The notes under the pieces: model-generated
Database searches by the model: none
The model's input: the letters and a program-made list of their open reading frames with translations, nothing else
Told to the model about the DNA's origin: nothing
Program-made: the position numbers and the translations under genes
Shown here: positions 1 to 10,215 of the stretch, in pieces
Position numbering within the stretch: the stretch's first letter is position 1
Layout of the letters: each line of letters opens with the position of its first letter
Assembly: GCF_043290135.1 (NCBI RefSeq)
Contig: NW_027464601.1
Span: 6,950,501 to 7,014,500, forward strand
Length of the DNA stretch: 64,000 nt
Origin: Rhipicephalus microplus
Lineage: Eukaryota; Arthropoda; Arachnida; Ixodida; Ixodidae
Reading direction: 5' to 3'

Positions 1-1042
1 TACGAGAAGGCGTTTGATTCAGTAGAAATATCAGCCGTCATGCAAACACTGCGGAATCAGGGCGTAGATGAAGTATATATAAACATTCTGGAAGAAATCT
101 ACAGGGGATCAACTGCTACCATAGTGCTTCATAAAGAAAAAACAGAATACCAATCAAGAAGGGTGTAAGGCAGGGGGACACAATTTCCCCAATGCTATTT
201 ACCGCGTGCTTACAGGAGGTTTTCAGAAGCCTAGAATGGGAACAGTTAGGGATAAGAGTCAATGAATAATACCTTAGTAACCTGCGCTTCGCCGATGACA
301 TTGCATTGCTGAGTAACTCACGGACGAATTGCAACTCATGATTACGGAGTTAGACAAGGAGAGCAGAAAGGTGGGTCTTAAAATTAATCTGCAGAAAACG
401 AAAGTAATCTACAACAACCTCGGCAAGGAGCAGCGCTTCGAGATAAGTAATAGTGCACTTCAAGTTGTAAAAGACTATGTCTACTTAGGGCAGGTAATAA
501 CCGCCGAGCCGAACCACGAGATTGGAGTAACTAGAAGAATAAGAATGAGGTGGAGCACATTCGGCAAGCACTCTCAAATTATGACAGGTAGATTGCCACT
601 ATCCCTCAAGAGGAAGGTATATAACAGCTGTATCTTGCCGGTACTTAGCTACGGAGCAGAAACCTGGAGACTTACAAAGAGGGTTCAGCTTAAATTGAGG
701 ACGACGCAGCGAGCAATGGAAAGAAAAATGGTAGGTGTAACTTTAAGAGACAAGAAGAGAGCAGAATGGATTAGGGAACAAACGGGAATTAAGTATATCA
801 TAGCTGAAATCAAGAAGAAGAAATGGACATGGGCAGGGCATGTAGCGCGTAGACAGGATAACCGCTGGTCATTAAGGGTAACTGACTGGATTCCCAGAGA
901 AGGGAAGCGGGTTAGGGGGAGACAGAAGATTAGGTGGGCAGATGAGATTAAGAAGTTTGCGGGTATAAATTGGCAGCAGCAAGCACAGGACCGGGTTAAC
1001 TGGCGGAACATGGGAGAAGCTTTTGTCCTGCAGTGGACATAG
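1..1042 (+). pseudogene. Broken RTE-type reverse transcriptase
   Basis: The reading starts in frame 1 (YEKAFDSVEISAVMQTL). It slips to frame 3 around 140-160, meets an in-frame TAA at 267-269, and slips again near 320 to frame 2, where it stays open to the stop at 1042 (237 residues). The FADD catalytic box survives in the middle segment. The last segment holds the thumb and C-terminal region with KYIIAEIKKKKWTWAGHVAR. With two frameshifts and a stop it cannot make a functional enzyme. The 3' segment reads like a diverged copy of an ordinary tick RTE. Confidence 0.85.
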
Positions 1043-1068
1043 TCAGGCTGATGATGATGATGATGACC
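1..1068 (+). mobile_element. RTE-like LINE, 3' part, cut by the window start
   Basis: This is the 3' portion of a non-LTR retrotransposon read on the plus strand. Reverse transcriptase motifs appear in order: YEKAFDS, then GVRQGDTISP (frame 3, near 160), then LRFADDIALL (near 275), then the C-terminal WAGHVAR...RW block typical of RTE-type elements. The element ends in a short (GAT)n run at 1045-1068, as expected of an RTE tail. The 5' part, including any endonuclease, lies outside the window. The RTE assignment is by family resemblance. A second, more decayed copy of the same 3' end lies at 41828-42389. Confidence 0.85.
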
Positions 1069-1870
1069 TTCACGTTGATCAGTCAGGAGGTTAATATATC
1101 GATAAAACATCTCTAGTTGTCAGTGATTCATTCCCCAAATTTTTCTTGATTATTACTTTTAGCGTATGCTTGCACTGATATGTTTTGCAAAGTAATCTCT
1201 GGCCGTGGCATATTTTATTACGTCCCATACGTAAAAACAGTGGAAAACACTGCAGAGATTCACTACCATAAACAAAATTCATTTTCGAAAAAAATCTGCG
1301 TACCTCTGTACGTATATAAAGCAAATTACTCCGCGAATATCGACTTTCAATAAAACAGTCACTGACCTCGACAAATCACCACATTATGGCAACTATTATC
1401 GTGTGCCCGAACAACAGCGGGCTAACAACAAATGTTCCGACTACCTATTAAGACGCGAGGTGGCACGTTGTGCCAGCTTCTGTAACTTTCAAATAACATC
1501 GATAAATGGTGAACATTGCTAGCAGATTAATTAACTCTGTCAATGTCATTCACAGTACTTCCACTTGCACCAGTCTCTTGTCACACGTTTTTTGGTTGTT
1601 GTAATTCCCTTGAATAGGCACAACAGAAAATTTCGATTGTTTGTAGCTCTAATGTTTCCGTATTTCGTGCTCACGCGAATATGTTGCGGTAAATACAGCC
1701 GATCCCTTGTGCAAAGAGATGGCACTTCGATTTCCTGCCAAATTAAAAAAAAATCCATGCATCTACACAATGTGAATCACGACGAGTGGGCGAAGCACTT
1801 GACACCGTTTTTACCATAAACGACCCGTTACATTACCCTATCATGCATGTAAACGTTACGTTGCTCGCTC
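1069..1870. other. No recognisable feature
   Basis: AT-rich sequence with short overlapping frames on both strands (for example 1565-1819 plus and 1546-1770 minus, which overlap each other). None carries a domain I recognise. I see nothing to annotate. Confidence 0.5.
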
Positions 1871-2121
1871 GTGCCATTGAGCTGCCGCATGCCACGCTCT
1901 CCCCTCGGGAGTGAAAAGCTACCCCGGAGGCGAGGGTTCGTAAAACTGCGGCAAATCAGCAACGCCGACAAGGAGCGGCGCCTTCTTGTCCTTGGTCCAG
2001 AGAGCCAAGACGGCGGCTTTAACCAATGGGGTCCCGGAATAGAGACTCCACCTAGTCTGTAGGGGCCTCTACAGAGGTCCTACACCTCTCTTTTGTAAAT
2101 AAATGTTTTTCACCACCACCA
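1871..2121 (+). repeat. Dispersed-repeat 3' end with (ACC)n tail (putative)
   Basis: A GC-rich block with a short open frame (1871-2062) runs into an AT-rich stretch containing AATAAA (2098-2103) and ends in (CAC)n at 2111-2122. An AATAAA close to a simple-repeat tail suggests the 3' end of a retrotransposed unit, possibly a LINE 3' UTR. No protein domain is recognisable. The assignment is by architecture only. Confidence 0.4.
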
Positions 2122-2185
2122 CCTTCTTGTCGGCGTTGCTGATTTGCCGCTGCTTCGGGAACCCTCGCGTCTGGGGTAGCTTTTC
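1913..2185. repeat. Foldback inverted repeat, arms about 62 bp
   Basis: The sequence at 1913-1975 (from GAAAAGCTACCCCGGAGG through GCGGCAAATCAGCAACGCC) recurs as its reverse complement at 2124-2185 (CGGCGTTGCTGATTTGCCGC through GGGGTAGCTTTTC). The arms differ at roughly one position in six. The spacer of about 148 bp contains the (ACC)n-tailed unit. The arms could form a long stem, or they may be two copies of one repeat in opposite orientation. Confidence 0.75.
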
Positions 2186-2193
2186 TAATTCAT

Positions 2194-2423
2194 TGATATG
2201 TAGGGTTTAACGTCCCAAAACTACCACATGATTATTAGGAACGCCGTAGTGGAGGGCTCCGGAAATTTCGACCACCTGAAGTTCTTTAACGTGCACCCAA
2301 ATTTGAGCACACGGGCCGACAACATTTCCGCATCCATCGGAAATGCAGCCGCCGCAGCCGGGATTTGATCCCGCGACTTGCGGGTCAGCATCCAAGTACA
2401 TTAGCCACTAGACCACCACGGCG
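2194..2423 (-). mobile_element. tRNA-derived SINE (Ruka-like), full length
   Basis: Read on the minus strand, this begins CGCCGTGGTGGTCTAGTGGC (A-box region) and has a B-box-like GGGATCAAATCCCGG. The conserved body then runs through the GATGGATGCGGAAATG and CACGTTAAAGAAC segments to the TTAAACCCTACATATCAATG end. It aligns along its whole length with the copies at 6557, 7579, 39706 and 60657. The RNA polymerase III box layout marks it as tRNA-derived. The family name is from memory of the tick SINE Ruka. Confidence 0.9.
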
Positions 2424-2825
2424 AAGCTTTCATCTGATTCAGCATTTTCTTTCGAAGAGGAGAGTACGTTCACGTTCGTTTTCATCCATGACAGAAATGT
2501 GTGGTCTGGAACGCGCTTATCGTTCATCGTCATCGTGTGTTGTCTGCGTCGACATTGCCTTTCCCGAGCCATATATTTGTTTGTTTGTTTCCCTGGGATG
2601 ATGGCTCATACCCACTCAGGAAGATTGGCCAAGAAAGTGTAGCCATCTCACTGCCCGGGCCATAGCGCATTCACCCTCGTTTTCATCTATCTTCATCGTC
2701 CTCTTTACCGTGAACATGGACAGTGCACAACGAACAGCCTAGACCCCTAGGTGCTTCACCTCGGAAACGGCAGGGTTCGAGTAGAAAATTGCGTGGCGTT
2801 CCCGGCTGAAAAGCATATATATATT
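2424..2825. other. No recognisable feature
   Basis: Mixed-composition sequence with a short (TTTG)n run near 2577-2591. No gene or element end is apparent before the TA-flanked mariner relic. Confidence 0.5.
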
Positions 2826-2827
2826 TA

Positions 2828-3771
2828 AAGGGTGGTCCCAAAAGTTAGAGGAATTTTCATTTAATAAATATTTACGCAAGATCTGTTTACTATCTATTCA
2901 GAACTTTTCAAAGTACTGTTACCAAAGCCTCATCCAATTATTAAAGGTGCTCTTGAAGCCGTCAACTAGAACCTCCTCCAGACAGGTCATCAAAGGTGCT
3001 TTTAACGTCTCCAGCGTTACACACAAAGTTTTTTTAGGGTGGGGGATGGGGAGTTCTTCAATTGTTGGGAGCAAAAAAAAAAGGGTCTAGTGGGGTCAGA
3101 CTGAGGTCGTACACTGTCTAGAGCTGTGCTGCCACACCCATTTTGGCCTACACTCAGAGACAACAAGCGTGGGGTCCCGTCCATTTCTTAACGCATCGAC
3201 TCATCAGCACTTTTAACAACATTTCCGTGCACACTTTCCTCGTTAAAACACATTTCATCAAAACACGATATGACTGTTTTTGATATTCCACGCTCCTCCA
3301 TGATCATCCTAACGCTCAATCACTGGTCCTTAACCAATACTTGACCCACTTATTGCTACGAGTGGCCCACTTAGGATTTGCGTGGTCGTCCCGAGCGGTC
3401 GCATTCATTGACAGACTCCAGACTTTCCCAGAATGCCGTGTTCGTCATAAGAGTATGGCATTGTTTTAGAACGACGTCGCTGTAGGTTTCCTGAAACGTT
3501 TCATGCGTCTCTAGCGTGTTTTTCTTCCAGTTTCACGCAAACCTTGATTGCATGACACTACTCCAAAAACTCCACCGTTTCTTTTTCTCGATGCGTGTAC
3601 TGTAAACGACCCTGCACCCTAGCCTGAGGCGCCTCAACAAATTTCCGCAAGAAACTGAAACTGGACTAGTTTAGAAGGTTCTATATCCCGCTAACGTCTG
3701 TACCTGAAGCGCCGCCCCTCCGGTAGCGCTGCTGACTACCCAAACAAATCCCAATTTTAAGACAGACCTTG
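2828..3771 (-). mobile_element. Mariner-like DNA transposon relic, internally deleted
   Basis: The 944-bp unit is flanked by TA on both sides (2826-2827 and 3772-3773), the target choice of mariner. The ends are diverged inverted repeats: AAGGGTGGTCCCAAAAG on the left and, reverse-complemented, CAAGGTCTGTCTTAAAATTG on the right. Minus-strand conceptual reading across several frames gives the N-terminal DNA-binding region (LETHETFQETY, then DRSGRPRKS, then LSVRMIMEERGISK) and the far C-terminus (LKAPLMTCLEEV, FKSTFNNWMR). The middle, where the DDE/D catalytic core should lie, is mostly missing. Full-length mariners are about 1.3 kb, so this copy is deleted, frameshifted and inactive. Confidence 0.85.
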
Positions 3772-3773
3772 TA

Positions 3774-5342
3774 TGCGGCCTGTCTAAGGCGTGCCGGATA
3801 TACTAAGGCGTCCCGGCTAACAGGAGAGCGCATGTCACATACGAATGTAATAAAAGCATTAAAGTGTGTACAAACAAATACTTGACTGATGCGACCACAA
3901 AGAAGGTATAGCGCTGATTTACCAGACGAGTCTTCATATTGCGTTTTCCCGTAGACCTTTCAATGGTATCCCTGTACAAACTCGCTTCGAAAGTTCGTGC
4001 AGGAAGTTGATTATAGAGCATATGAATCGGCAAATCGTTTGCTTACAAAATGAAAAACATACTCAGAAAAAACACTTTTCACGAAGGTTGGCATGATCCA
4101 AGAAATTATTTAATTGTCATAAAGAACCTCCAGATTCAGTTTCTTTTCTTACTGAAAACAAAACGTGAAAAATTAGGAGACCCTAAACCTTCGTCTTTAA
4201 AAGTTGAACACGATAGTGACATCCTGTTCCTAGTGCACACTTCAAACACTTAGTGCATGAAAACTTTTCGAATTCACCATGCATCAACTGCGTGGCCTTA
4301 AGGAAATCGGCGCAGTAGCATGTGTGCCTTTTGTAGTGGAGTACCGGCTTTCAAGCATGGAGCCATTATATGATAATCGCATATTCTGACGCCCATTCGC
4401 AATGGACGCTTGTACCACGCATGATTACTGCAATAGTCCATGTTGCATTGTGAAGCTTGTATGCAGAACGCCTTAATTGTACAATTAGAAGCAAGAAAGC
4501 TACTTTCCATGCGTTTCCAAGCAGAGGAAGTGCTCTTCACTGTTTTGACAGAGGCGTGGCCGTGTGGAAGAATATCCCCTTGACGTGCAAACGACCCTGG
4601 TTTGATCTTCATTTGGACTCAAACAACTCTGGTTCGGTACCCGCTCTGCTGCAGAATTTTTTATCATTTAAACTTTATTTGCATCATTCTGGATTTTTCC
4701 GTCACGCCTGAGAGAATTTTTCGCTCACAACCACCACCTCTGGGATTTCTGCGAAACGAGCTTTTTAACTCTATCACGTTAATACTGAATAAAGTTGTTT
4801 TATTATGGCTACCAATACAACTACAAAGAAATCCTGACAAATATGTTCCGATTTTCCAGCGTGATATATCCTTCGCACTTACGCTACCTGTTGAAGCAAT
4901 AGACGAATAAATTGTGCTCCCGCTCATTTCACTATCAAGCGCTGAATATTCTGTTAAACACGCAATGCTTTTAGAAAGTAAAAACAAAACGTTGAAGGTG
5001 CCTCTGAACGAAAATTTCGTTCTGGCAAGGACATCCAAATCAGTCCTTTTCTCTACAAACGTACAATTTTCGTGATATTGAAGACATGCGCTTCATGAAT
5101 GTCTTACTGAAATTCTTCTTTTAGGCGTTATCAAATTTGTTCAGTACAATTTAGTAAAAATTTTCTCACTTTCAAAACTAAGGCGGGCAAAAAGTGACTT
5201 AAAGTGCAACCAAAGAAGAAACAACTAATGACGTTCGGAAACAGGTGGTACTATTCAAAGACTAACAATATTCGGCACAACAACGTTACAAAGGGCGCGA
5301 ATTAAATTCAAATGAAGGCATCAATACTCAAAAGCTACTCAC
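3774..5342. other. No recognisable gene
   Basis: AT-rich region with several 60-125 residue frames, such as 4664-5038 minus, 4298-4612 minus and 3803-4033 minus. None carries a motif I can name. The frames overlap on opposite strands, which argues that most are chance. Confidence 0.4.
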
Positions 5343-5535
5343 CACGAGAGTGTTGTGCGTAACTATCCGGAGACCAAATGAAAATATGTCTCCCGTTTTC
5401 ACGTTGGATACGAGGACGTCCTCCCTCTTAACACCCTTACTGTTCTGTCTGCTCACAATGTTCGTGCCGTCTTCTTTGGTGATTTCGACTTTGCCGTAAT
5501 AATTGTCGTTGTAGATTAGATGCATTGCTCCGATA
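5343..5535 (-). CDS. Candidate internal exon of an unrecognised host gene
   Basis: On the minus strand, a polypyrimidine acceptor (TTACTTTCTTTTCTAG, AG at 5536-5537) precedes 193 bp of open frame that ends at a strong donor (CTCGTG|GTGAGT, GT at 5342-5341). The frame reads IGAMHLIYNDNYYGKVEITK and ends near FSFGLRIVTHNTLV. It is rich in charged and beta-strand-forming residues and has no internal stop. Function is not recognised. It could be one exon of a spliced gene on this strand. No partner exon could be linked in phase, so this stays a candidate. Confidence 0.4.
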
Positions 5536-6556
5536 CTAGAAAAGAAAGTAATATTATTGGAAACTCGTAACGTTCTAACTCGAAAGGGACGCTGTAAAGC
5601 GTGGTTTATTGTGTCACCTTTCTTTTTTCAACTTATAGCTAGCATTTAACTAAACCAAAAGTTTTTTTTTTGCAAGTAAATAATCTCATAACCTCCGCCG
5701 GTCATTCCATTTGAAGGATCACATTAGATTATGAGGTAAAGCAGTCTCAGTTGTAAAGTGATATTTGTCTGTTTACTGGTTGGCTCTTCTCAAATTATGG
5801 AGAACGGCTTTTTGAAGAGTGTTCATGTGGAAAAGCGTAGTAGATCATGCGCTAACGTGAAGGTTCCTTAACAGGCACTGTATACACGAGAGACTTACTT
5901 GCCGTGACTAACTACAAGTAAAAACAGTGTAAGCTGAATAATTATACGCACTCTACTTTCATTAGGTTTTTACCAGTTCAAGATTTTTTCAGTTTTATAC
6001 TCATTTAATCTGAAATTTGAATAATGTAGTTGTGTTCCTTGGTTCTTGCTTGTGTCCTCCCGGTATCGTTACTTGAGTAGTATTTATTAGGTATTAACAA
6101 AGCGTCAGCCATCGTTAAATTGGTACACCTTCGAGCACATCGACTTTTATCGACTTTTATACATACCCGAGGATTCCAGCGGTATCGCTAGCGGCTGCGT
6201 AAGTTGCAGAACTACCTCTAATGTTCACGTTGTGCACGTTATCACGTTTTAAGCCTTATTTTGATAGTTCTCAGTCATTCGGGCACACTTGCACAAGGCA
6301 GCAGTTACATTGTAATAATGCAATAACAAACAAAAAGAAAAAGGGGCACGTGTGGCATTGCTCCTCACCACGCCTTCTCCATTTCTTTCCATGCCAGCGC
6401 ACATGCGCGCTTTTCAACCGGAGCCGTCTGTCCACTTTAGTTTTGGGAGTGGTCGTGACGCTACACTTGAGGGGTAGCGCTGCATGCGTCACACGTGCAT
6501 CTGAGAGCTTTCCCCCGGAGATCCGATTGACGTGTTTTCCACGCAAATTCCAATAG
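5536..6556. other. No recognisable feature
   Basis: AT-rich sequence. The overlapping frames near 6221-6591 lie on opposite strands and show no domain. Nothing is supported here. Confidence 0.5.
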
Positions 6557-6794
6557 CCCCGCTGGTGTGGTCTAGTGGCTATAAAGTACACGGCTGTTCA
6601 CCAGCAGGTCGCGGGATCAAATCCCGGCTGTGGCGGCTGCACTTTCGATGGAGGCGAAAATGCTGTAGGCCCGTGTGCTCAGATTTGAATGCATTTTAGA
6701 GAACCACAGAAGATCTCCATTTCTGGAGTCCTCCACTACGGCGTTTCTCATAAATATACGGTGGTTTCGGTACGTTAAACTCCGCATATCAATC
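6557..6794 (+). mobile_element. tRNA-derived SINE (Ruka-like), full length
   Basis: Starts CCCCGCTGGTGTGGTCTAGT, has the B-box-like CGGGATCAAATCCCGGC near 6611, then the usual body (GATGGAGGCGAAAATG, GTGCTCAGATTTG), and ends TTAAACTCCGCATATCAATC. It is diverged from the consensus of the other copies, with an odd stretch near 6695-6720, suggesting an older insertion. Confidence 0.9.
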
Positions 6795-7578
6795 CTACTC
6801 CAATATCATACGTCTTTCAGATTTGTTTCTTCGGGCTCCCTCTTTGTGGCTAGAAGCAATGCCGCCACCGCTTCACAATGTAAAGTCCGCGCATGCAGTA
6901 GGGCTGCTGTAACGCAATCCCATTGGTGGCCCACATAGCGCCATGAATGGCGACATGCTATCTCAAAACAACGTATCTTTTACGGCGCCATTGTCACCGC
7001 CAACTTTGTGGCGAGGAATGCAAGACGCCGCCCCATGGATCACACTGAACAAAAATTACTGCATATTTTTCCTACTTGAGGCACTATATGATGGTATCTC
7101 TCCCCCATGACTGCAAAGCACACGCGAAGGCTAGGCGATGTGTGAGAGCAGAAAAGAGTTAGAGGACAGGGTGGTGAACGGTTGGAGCATGCACATATGG
7201 CTGGCATTGAAAAAATAAAATAGGTGTTGCCCCCCCCCCCCTCCAGAAGAAGCACCACGTCGATTGGAGCGGAATATCATTAAGGGAAAAGAAAAAAAAA
7301 AAGCACATGCAGAAATACAAGTCACTACAGTTAAACAAAAGTACAGTCGCATGGCTCACTAACCTGTATAAAATAGCTTAAGGAGCTTGAAATGAACGAT
7401 TTAAGGTCATCCGAGGTGCCGCTGAGAGCTCGTAACGCCGCCAGTGATAACCTCGTAGTTAAGTTCGCCGAGACGTTGAAGTACGGTCCGAAGGTCGTGG
7501 TGCTGCATGACTATCTAATTTCATCACCATAAACGTTCTATACGATACAGGTGTCAAGGCGGGTTAACATCAATCGTG
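6795..7578. other. Unassigned sequence with a C12 run
   Basis: No gene is recognised. A C homopolymer at 7230-7241 and an A-rich tract at 7288-7301 are present. The short minus-strand frames at 7040-7359 run through these low-complexity tracts and are not credible. Confidence 0.45.
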
Positions 7579-7968
7579 CCCCCGCCGCGGTGGTCTAGTG
7601 GCAAAGGTGTTCGGCTGCTGACCCGCAGGTCACGAGATCCTATTCCGTGACGATAGTTATAGCGCGAGAACAAAACGACGACACGAGAGACAATAAGGAC
7701 ACGAAAGACCTTCTTGTCTCTGTGTCGTCGTTTTGTTCTCGCGCAATAACTATCGTCATGCCATACCAACTAGCCCAAGCTGCCACACAATCCTATTCCG
7801 GCTGCAGCAGCTGCATTTCCGATGGAGGCGAAGATGCTGAAGGCCCGTGTGCCCAGATTTGGGTACACGTTATAGAACCCCAGCAGGTCAAAATTTCCGC
7901 AGCCGTCCCCTACTTCGTTTCTCGTATTCATATGGTGGTTATGGGATGTTAAACCCCACATATCAATA
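7579..7968 (+). mobile_element. tRNA-derived SINE split by a 143-bp insertion
   Basis: The SINE starts CCCCGCCGCGGTGGTCTAGT, proceeds through the A box and into the B box (CACGAGATCCTATTCC), and resumes after the insertion at GGCTGCAGCAGCTGC. It ends TTAAACCCCACATATCAATA. Removing 7647-7799 restores a continuous SINE of about 237 bp, so the insertion at 7647-7789 is younger than the SINE. The B-box region is interrupted at the insertion point, which would disable polymerase III transcription. Confidence 0.9.
7647..7789 (+). mobile_element. Minimal Penelope-type insertion: hairpin plus 3' tail
   Basis: This 143-bp unit is flanked by a perfect 10-bp target duplication (ATCCTATTCC at 7637-7646 and 7790-7799). 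It consists of a long inverted repeat, 7648-7693 against 7714-7758, with one mismatch and one gap, and then a 31-bp tail containing CATGCCATACCAACTAGCCCA. The tail resembles that of the Penelope-like element at 46371-47648 (CATGAACAATCACCAACTCGCCCAAC). The same layout, an inverted 5' copy of the 3' end plus a tail, is typical of Penelope-like elements. It has no coding capacity. The Penelope assignment rests on tail and layout similarity. Confidence 0.75.
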
Positions 7969-9590
7969 ATTATTGATTGTACGCACAAGCCTCATCTACT
8001 AAAAGTAGTCTATGTAGCACTATCCAGCACTCGCAAGCACAAACACTCCATATCAGCTTAGTGTTTTATATGTTGCTAATACTTAAAGTTCTCTTGACAT
8101 CGTTACGATACAGTTAACAGCTGATTACACAAAACATATGTGGCTGTTCAACATATGTCTGTGAGTGCAACATTTGTACGTATCTTTAGCGTCATTTAGT
8201 AACGATAGCTTTAGTTTCAATATAAAAAACTACAACGCAGCCCCCTTCCCTACGCATGCTTCGAATAACATAGATTACCAAGGTACGTGAGATCTGCAGA
8301 ATGGTTTAACGCTTTGAAACGCTGTGAAGCATTTTAGAGTAATTCACTGCGAAAGAGAGGGAACTGCAATGCACTGCGAACTGTGGTACAATTTTTGCGG
8401 CTTATGCAGAAAGCCGTATTTTCTAGTCTTGAGTGTCACGAGCGTGTAAGCAATCCTAGATGGTCCTTAGAAATGTCAATAACTAATAATGCTAAAATCC
8501 ATCAAATATACGCTCATTCCGCAGGCATCGCGAAAATAAATAGATATTTATAGCAAGATATCACAAGTAATAGGCAAATATGAGCACGAAAATTCTGGCC
8601 ATTCGCCATCTTTGGAGGGTGCTCGTGGTGTGCATGTTTAAATTAAAGAAGCACTCACTTGCAGCTCCCGCAGTGTCAATTGTCAAGGTTACACTTCCAC
8701 ATTTGCGGCAGCTAGGAATCAAGGGCCGCAATTATTGAAATTATAGGGGGGGAGGGGGGTTTCTAACACAGCTGCCCCAAATACGGCGCCTGAGATATAA
8801 AGGGTTAACGATATTGATACGCAACAGCTGGCACAGCCTGTCTGGAAGAAAGAGAAAGACGACGTTGGTGGCTGGTTGTTGATGAACTGTCGCCATCTTG
8901 TTCGCCGAGCACAGTGCATCGTATTTAATTTATTAAATAAGTTACCCGTAACATTATTTTATTTTCTCGTATCACATACTTCAACATAAGTTCTTGTCGG
9001 ACATGACGCCTCTACGGGGACTTTTTCAGAATTAGTTTCAAGCACATGCCACTACTGTGTGGTAGAACACCGACTTGTCTCGCTGAGAGCCCCGGTTTGA
9101 ATGCCATCGATTTGTTGTCATTTCACGTGCAAGTGGTGACGGACACCGGCAGTTTCAGACAGCTACGCCACCGTATTCGGCTGCGTTGTTTTGATTCCTT
9201 AGCAGCTTTTGATAAAAAATTGCGAGATAAAACCACCAGTTTTGCTCGTCTCCTACGACGAATCGTGCACTCGTTCTATTTTAAGCTTACCATTCATCGT
9301 AATAAAGCGTATGATTGGTTGACCTTGTAGCCGTGGACGATAATAACACAAAAAATAAAGGTATGGTAAGAATAATGCTTTTCACTGCTGCATTTGACCT
9401 ACTTGTTAAGTTGCACAAAAGAACTATGGACCAAATCTCCGAATGGCACCCTGATGGGATGCGAAACAGCAGCGGTGTGCATGGCGTTGACCCAGTTGAA
9501 ACGGGTGTCAACACGGGTACTAGAATAATGATTACAAGCGAAACTAGGTGCAGTGTTTACTCAAGCAAACGTTAGTTTTAACCTCAAAGA
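7969..9590. other. No recognisable gene
   Basis: Mostly AT-rich non-coding sequence. At 8660-8712 on the minus strand a short stretch reads CRKCGSVTLTIDTAGAA between a weak AG and a GTGAGT donor. It is too short to call as an exon. Frames at 9046-9575 show no domain. Confidence 0.4.
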
Positions 9591-9593
9591 CGC

Positions 9594-10215
9594 GGGAAGT
9601 GGGACGCGTTGAAGACGCTTGCATTCGGCTTCCTTGGCTCTCGTCTCGTCTGTGTCACTCGTGCGGCCGTCTGTATTGTCTAACGCGATCAGTGTTCCTG
9701 ACACGCACCTCGTCGGTTTCACTGGTCTTCCACTGCCGACGCTTGCATTCAGCTTCCTTGGCTCGCGCCTCGTTGGTGTTGACGTCGTCATTCTCCAATG
9801 CGATTGGCTTCGCTACCCTCGAAACACCGGCGACAGCCGGGAAAGGTACGCGCACATTAGCGGCAAGCATGCCGCGACGGCGTCCTGCCCGTCGGCGTGA
9901 TCGTGCGGCAAGCAGCGGCGCGCTGTCGACGTTGTCGGCGCCGCAAAATTCTCGAAGCGCGTTGCACGTGCACCCCCTGGCTCGCGGCTTCTTCTCGCCG
10001 ACAGATGGAGAGGGGTGGCGCGGATGAGATGATGTCCACGTAAGGAGTGGGCTTGAGCATTGGGAGCAGTGGAGAGGGTGAAGCGAGAGACAGCTGACAC
10101 GCGACAGGCGAGGGACACAGACGTCACCGCACACTGCTAGGAAGGCGAGAGTATACTTGGCAGCGCTCCAACACCTGCGGCGAGGAGAGCGGTGCGGACG
10201 GAGAGACAGCGTTAC
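9594..10215. other. GC- and CpG-rich island with an internal direct repeat
   Basis: A block clearly richer in G+C and CpG than its surroundings. It contains a 27-bp direct repeat (GACGCTTGCATTC[G/A]GCTTCC and onward) at 9614-9640 and 9738-9764. All six frames are fairly open here because of composition, which explains the long overlapping frames at 9548-10134 on both strands. It could be a promoter-type CpG island or part of a dispersed repeat. I cannot decide between them. Confidence 0.45.

Noticed and set aside
685..1110. 141-residue minus-strand frame
   Set aside because: It is the shadow of the RTE reverse transcriptase on the plus strand.
8660..8712. Short exon reading CRKCGSVTLTIDTAGAA on the minus strand
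   Set aside because: The donor is good but the acceptor is weak and 53 bp is too little to support a call.
9548..10134. Several overlapping frames of 67-159 residues on both strands
   Set aside because: All frames are open because the block is GC-rich. They contradict each other and none has a recognisable motif.
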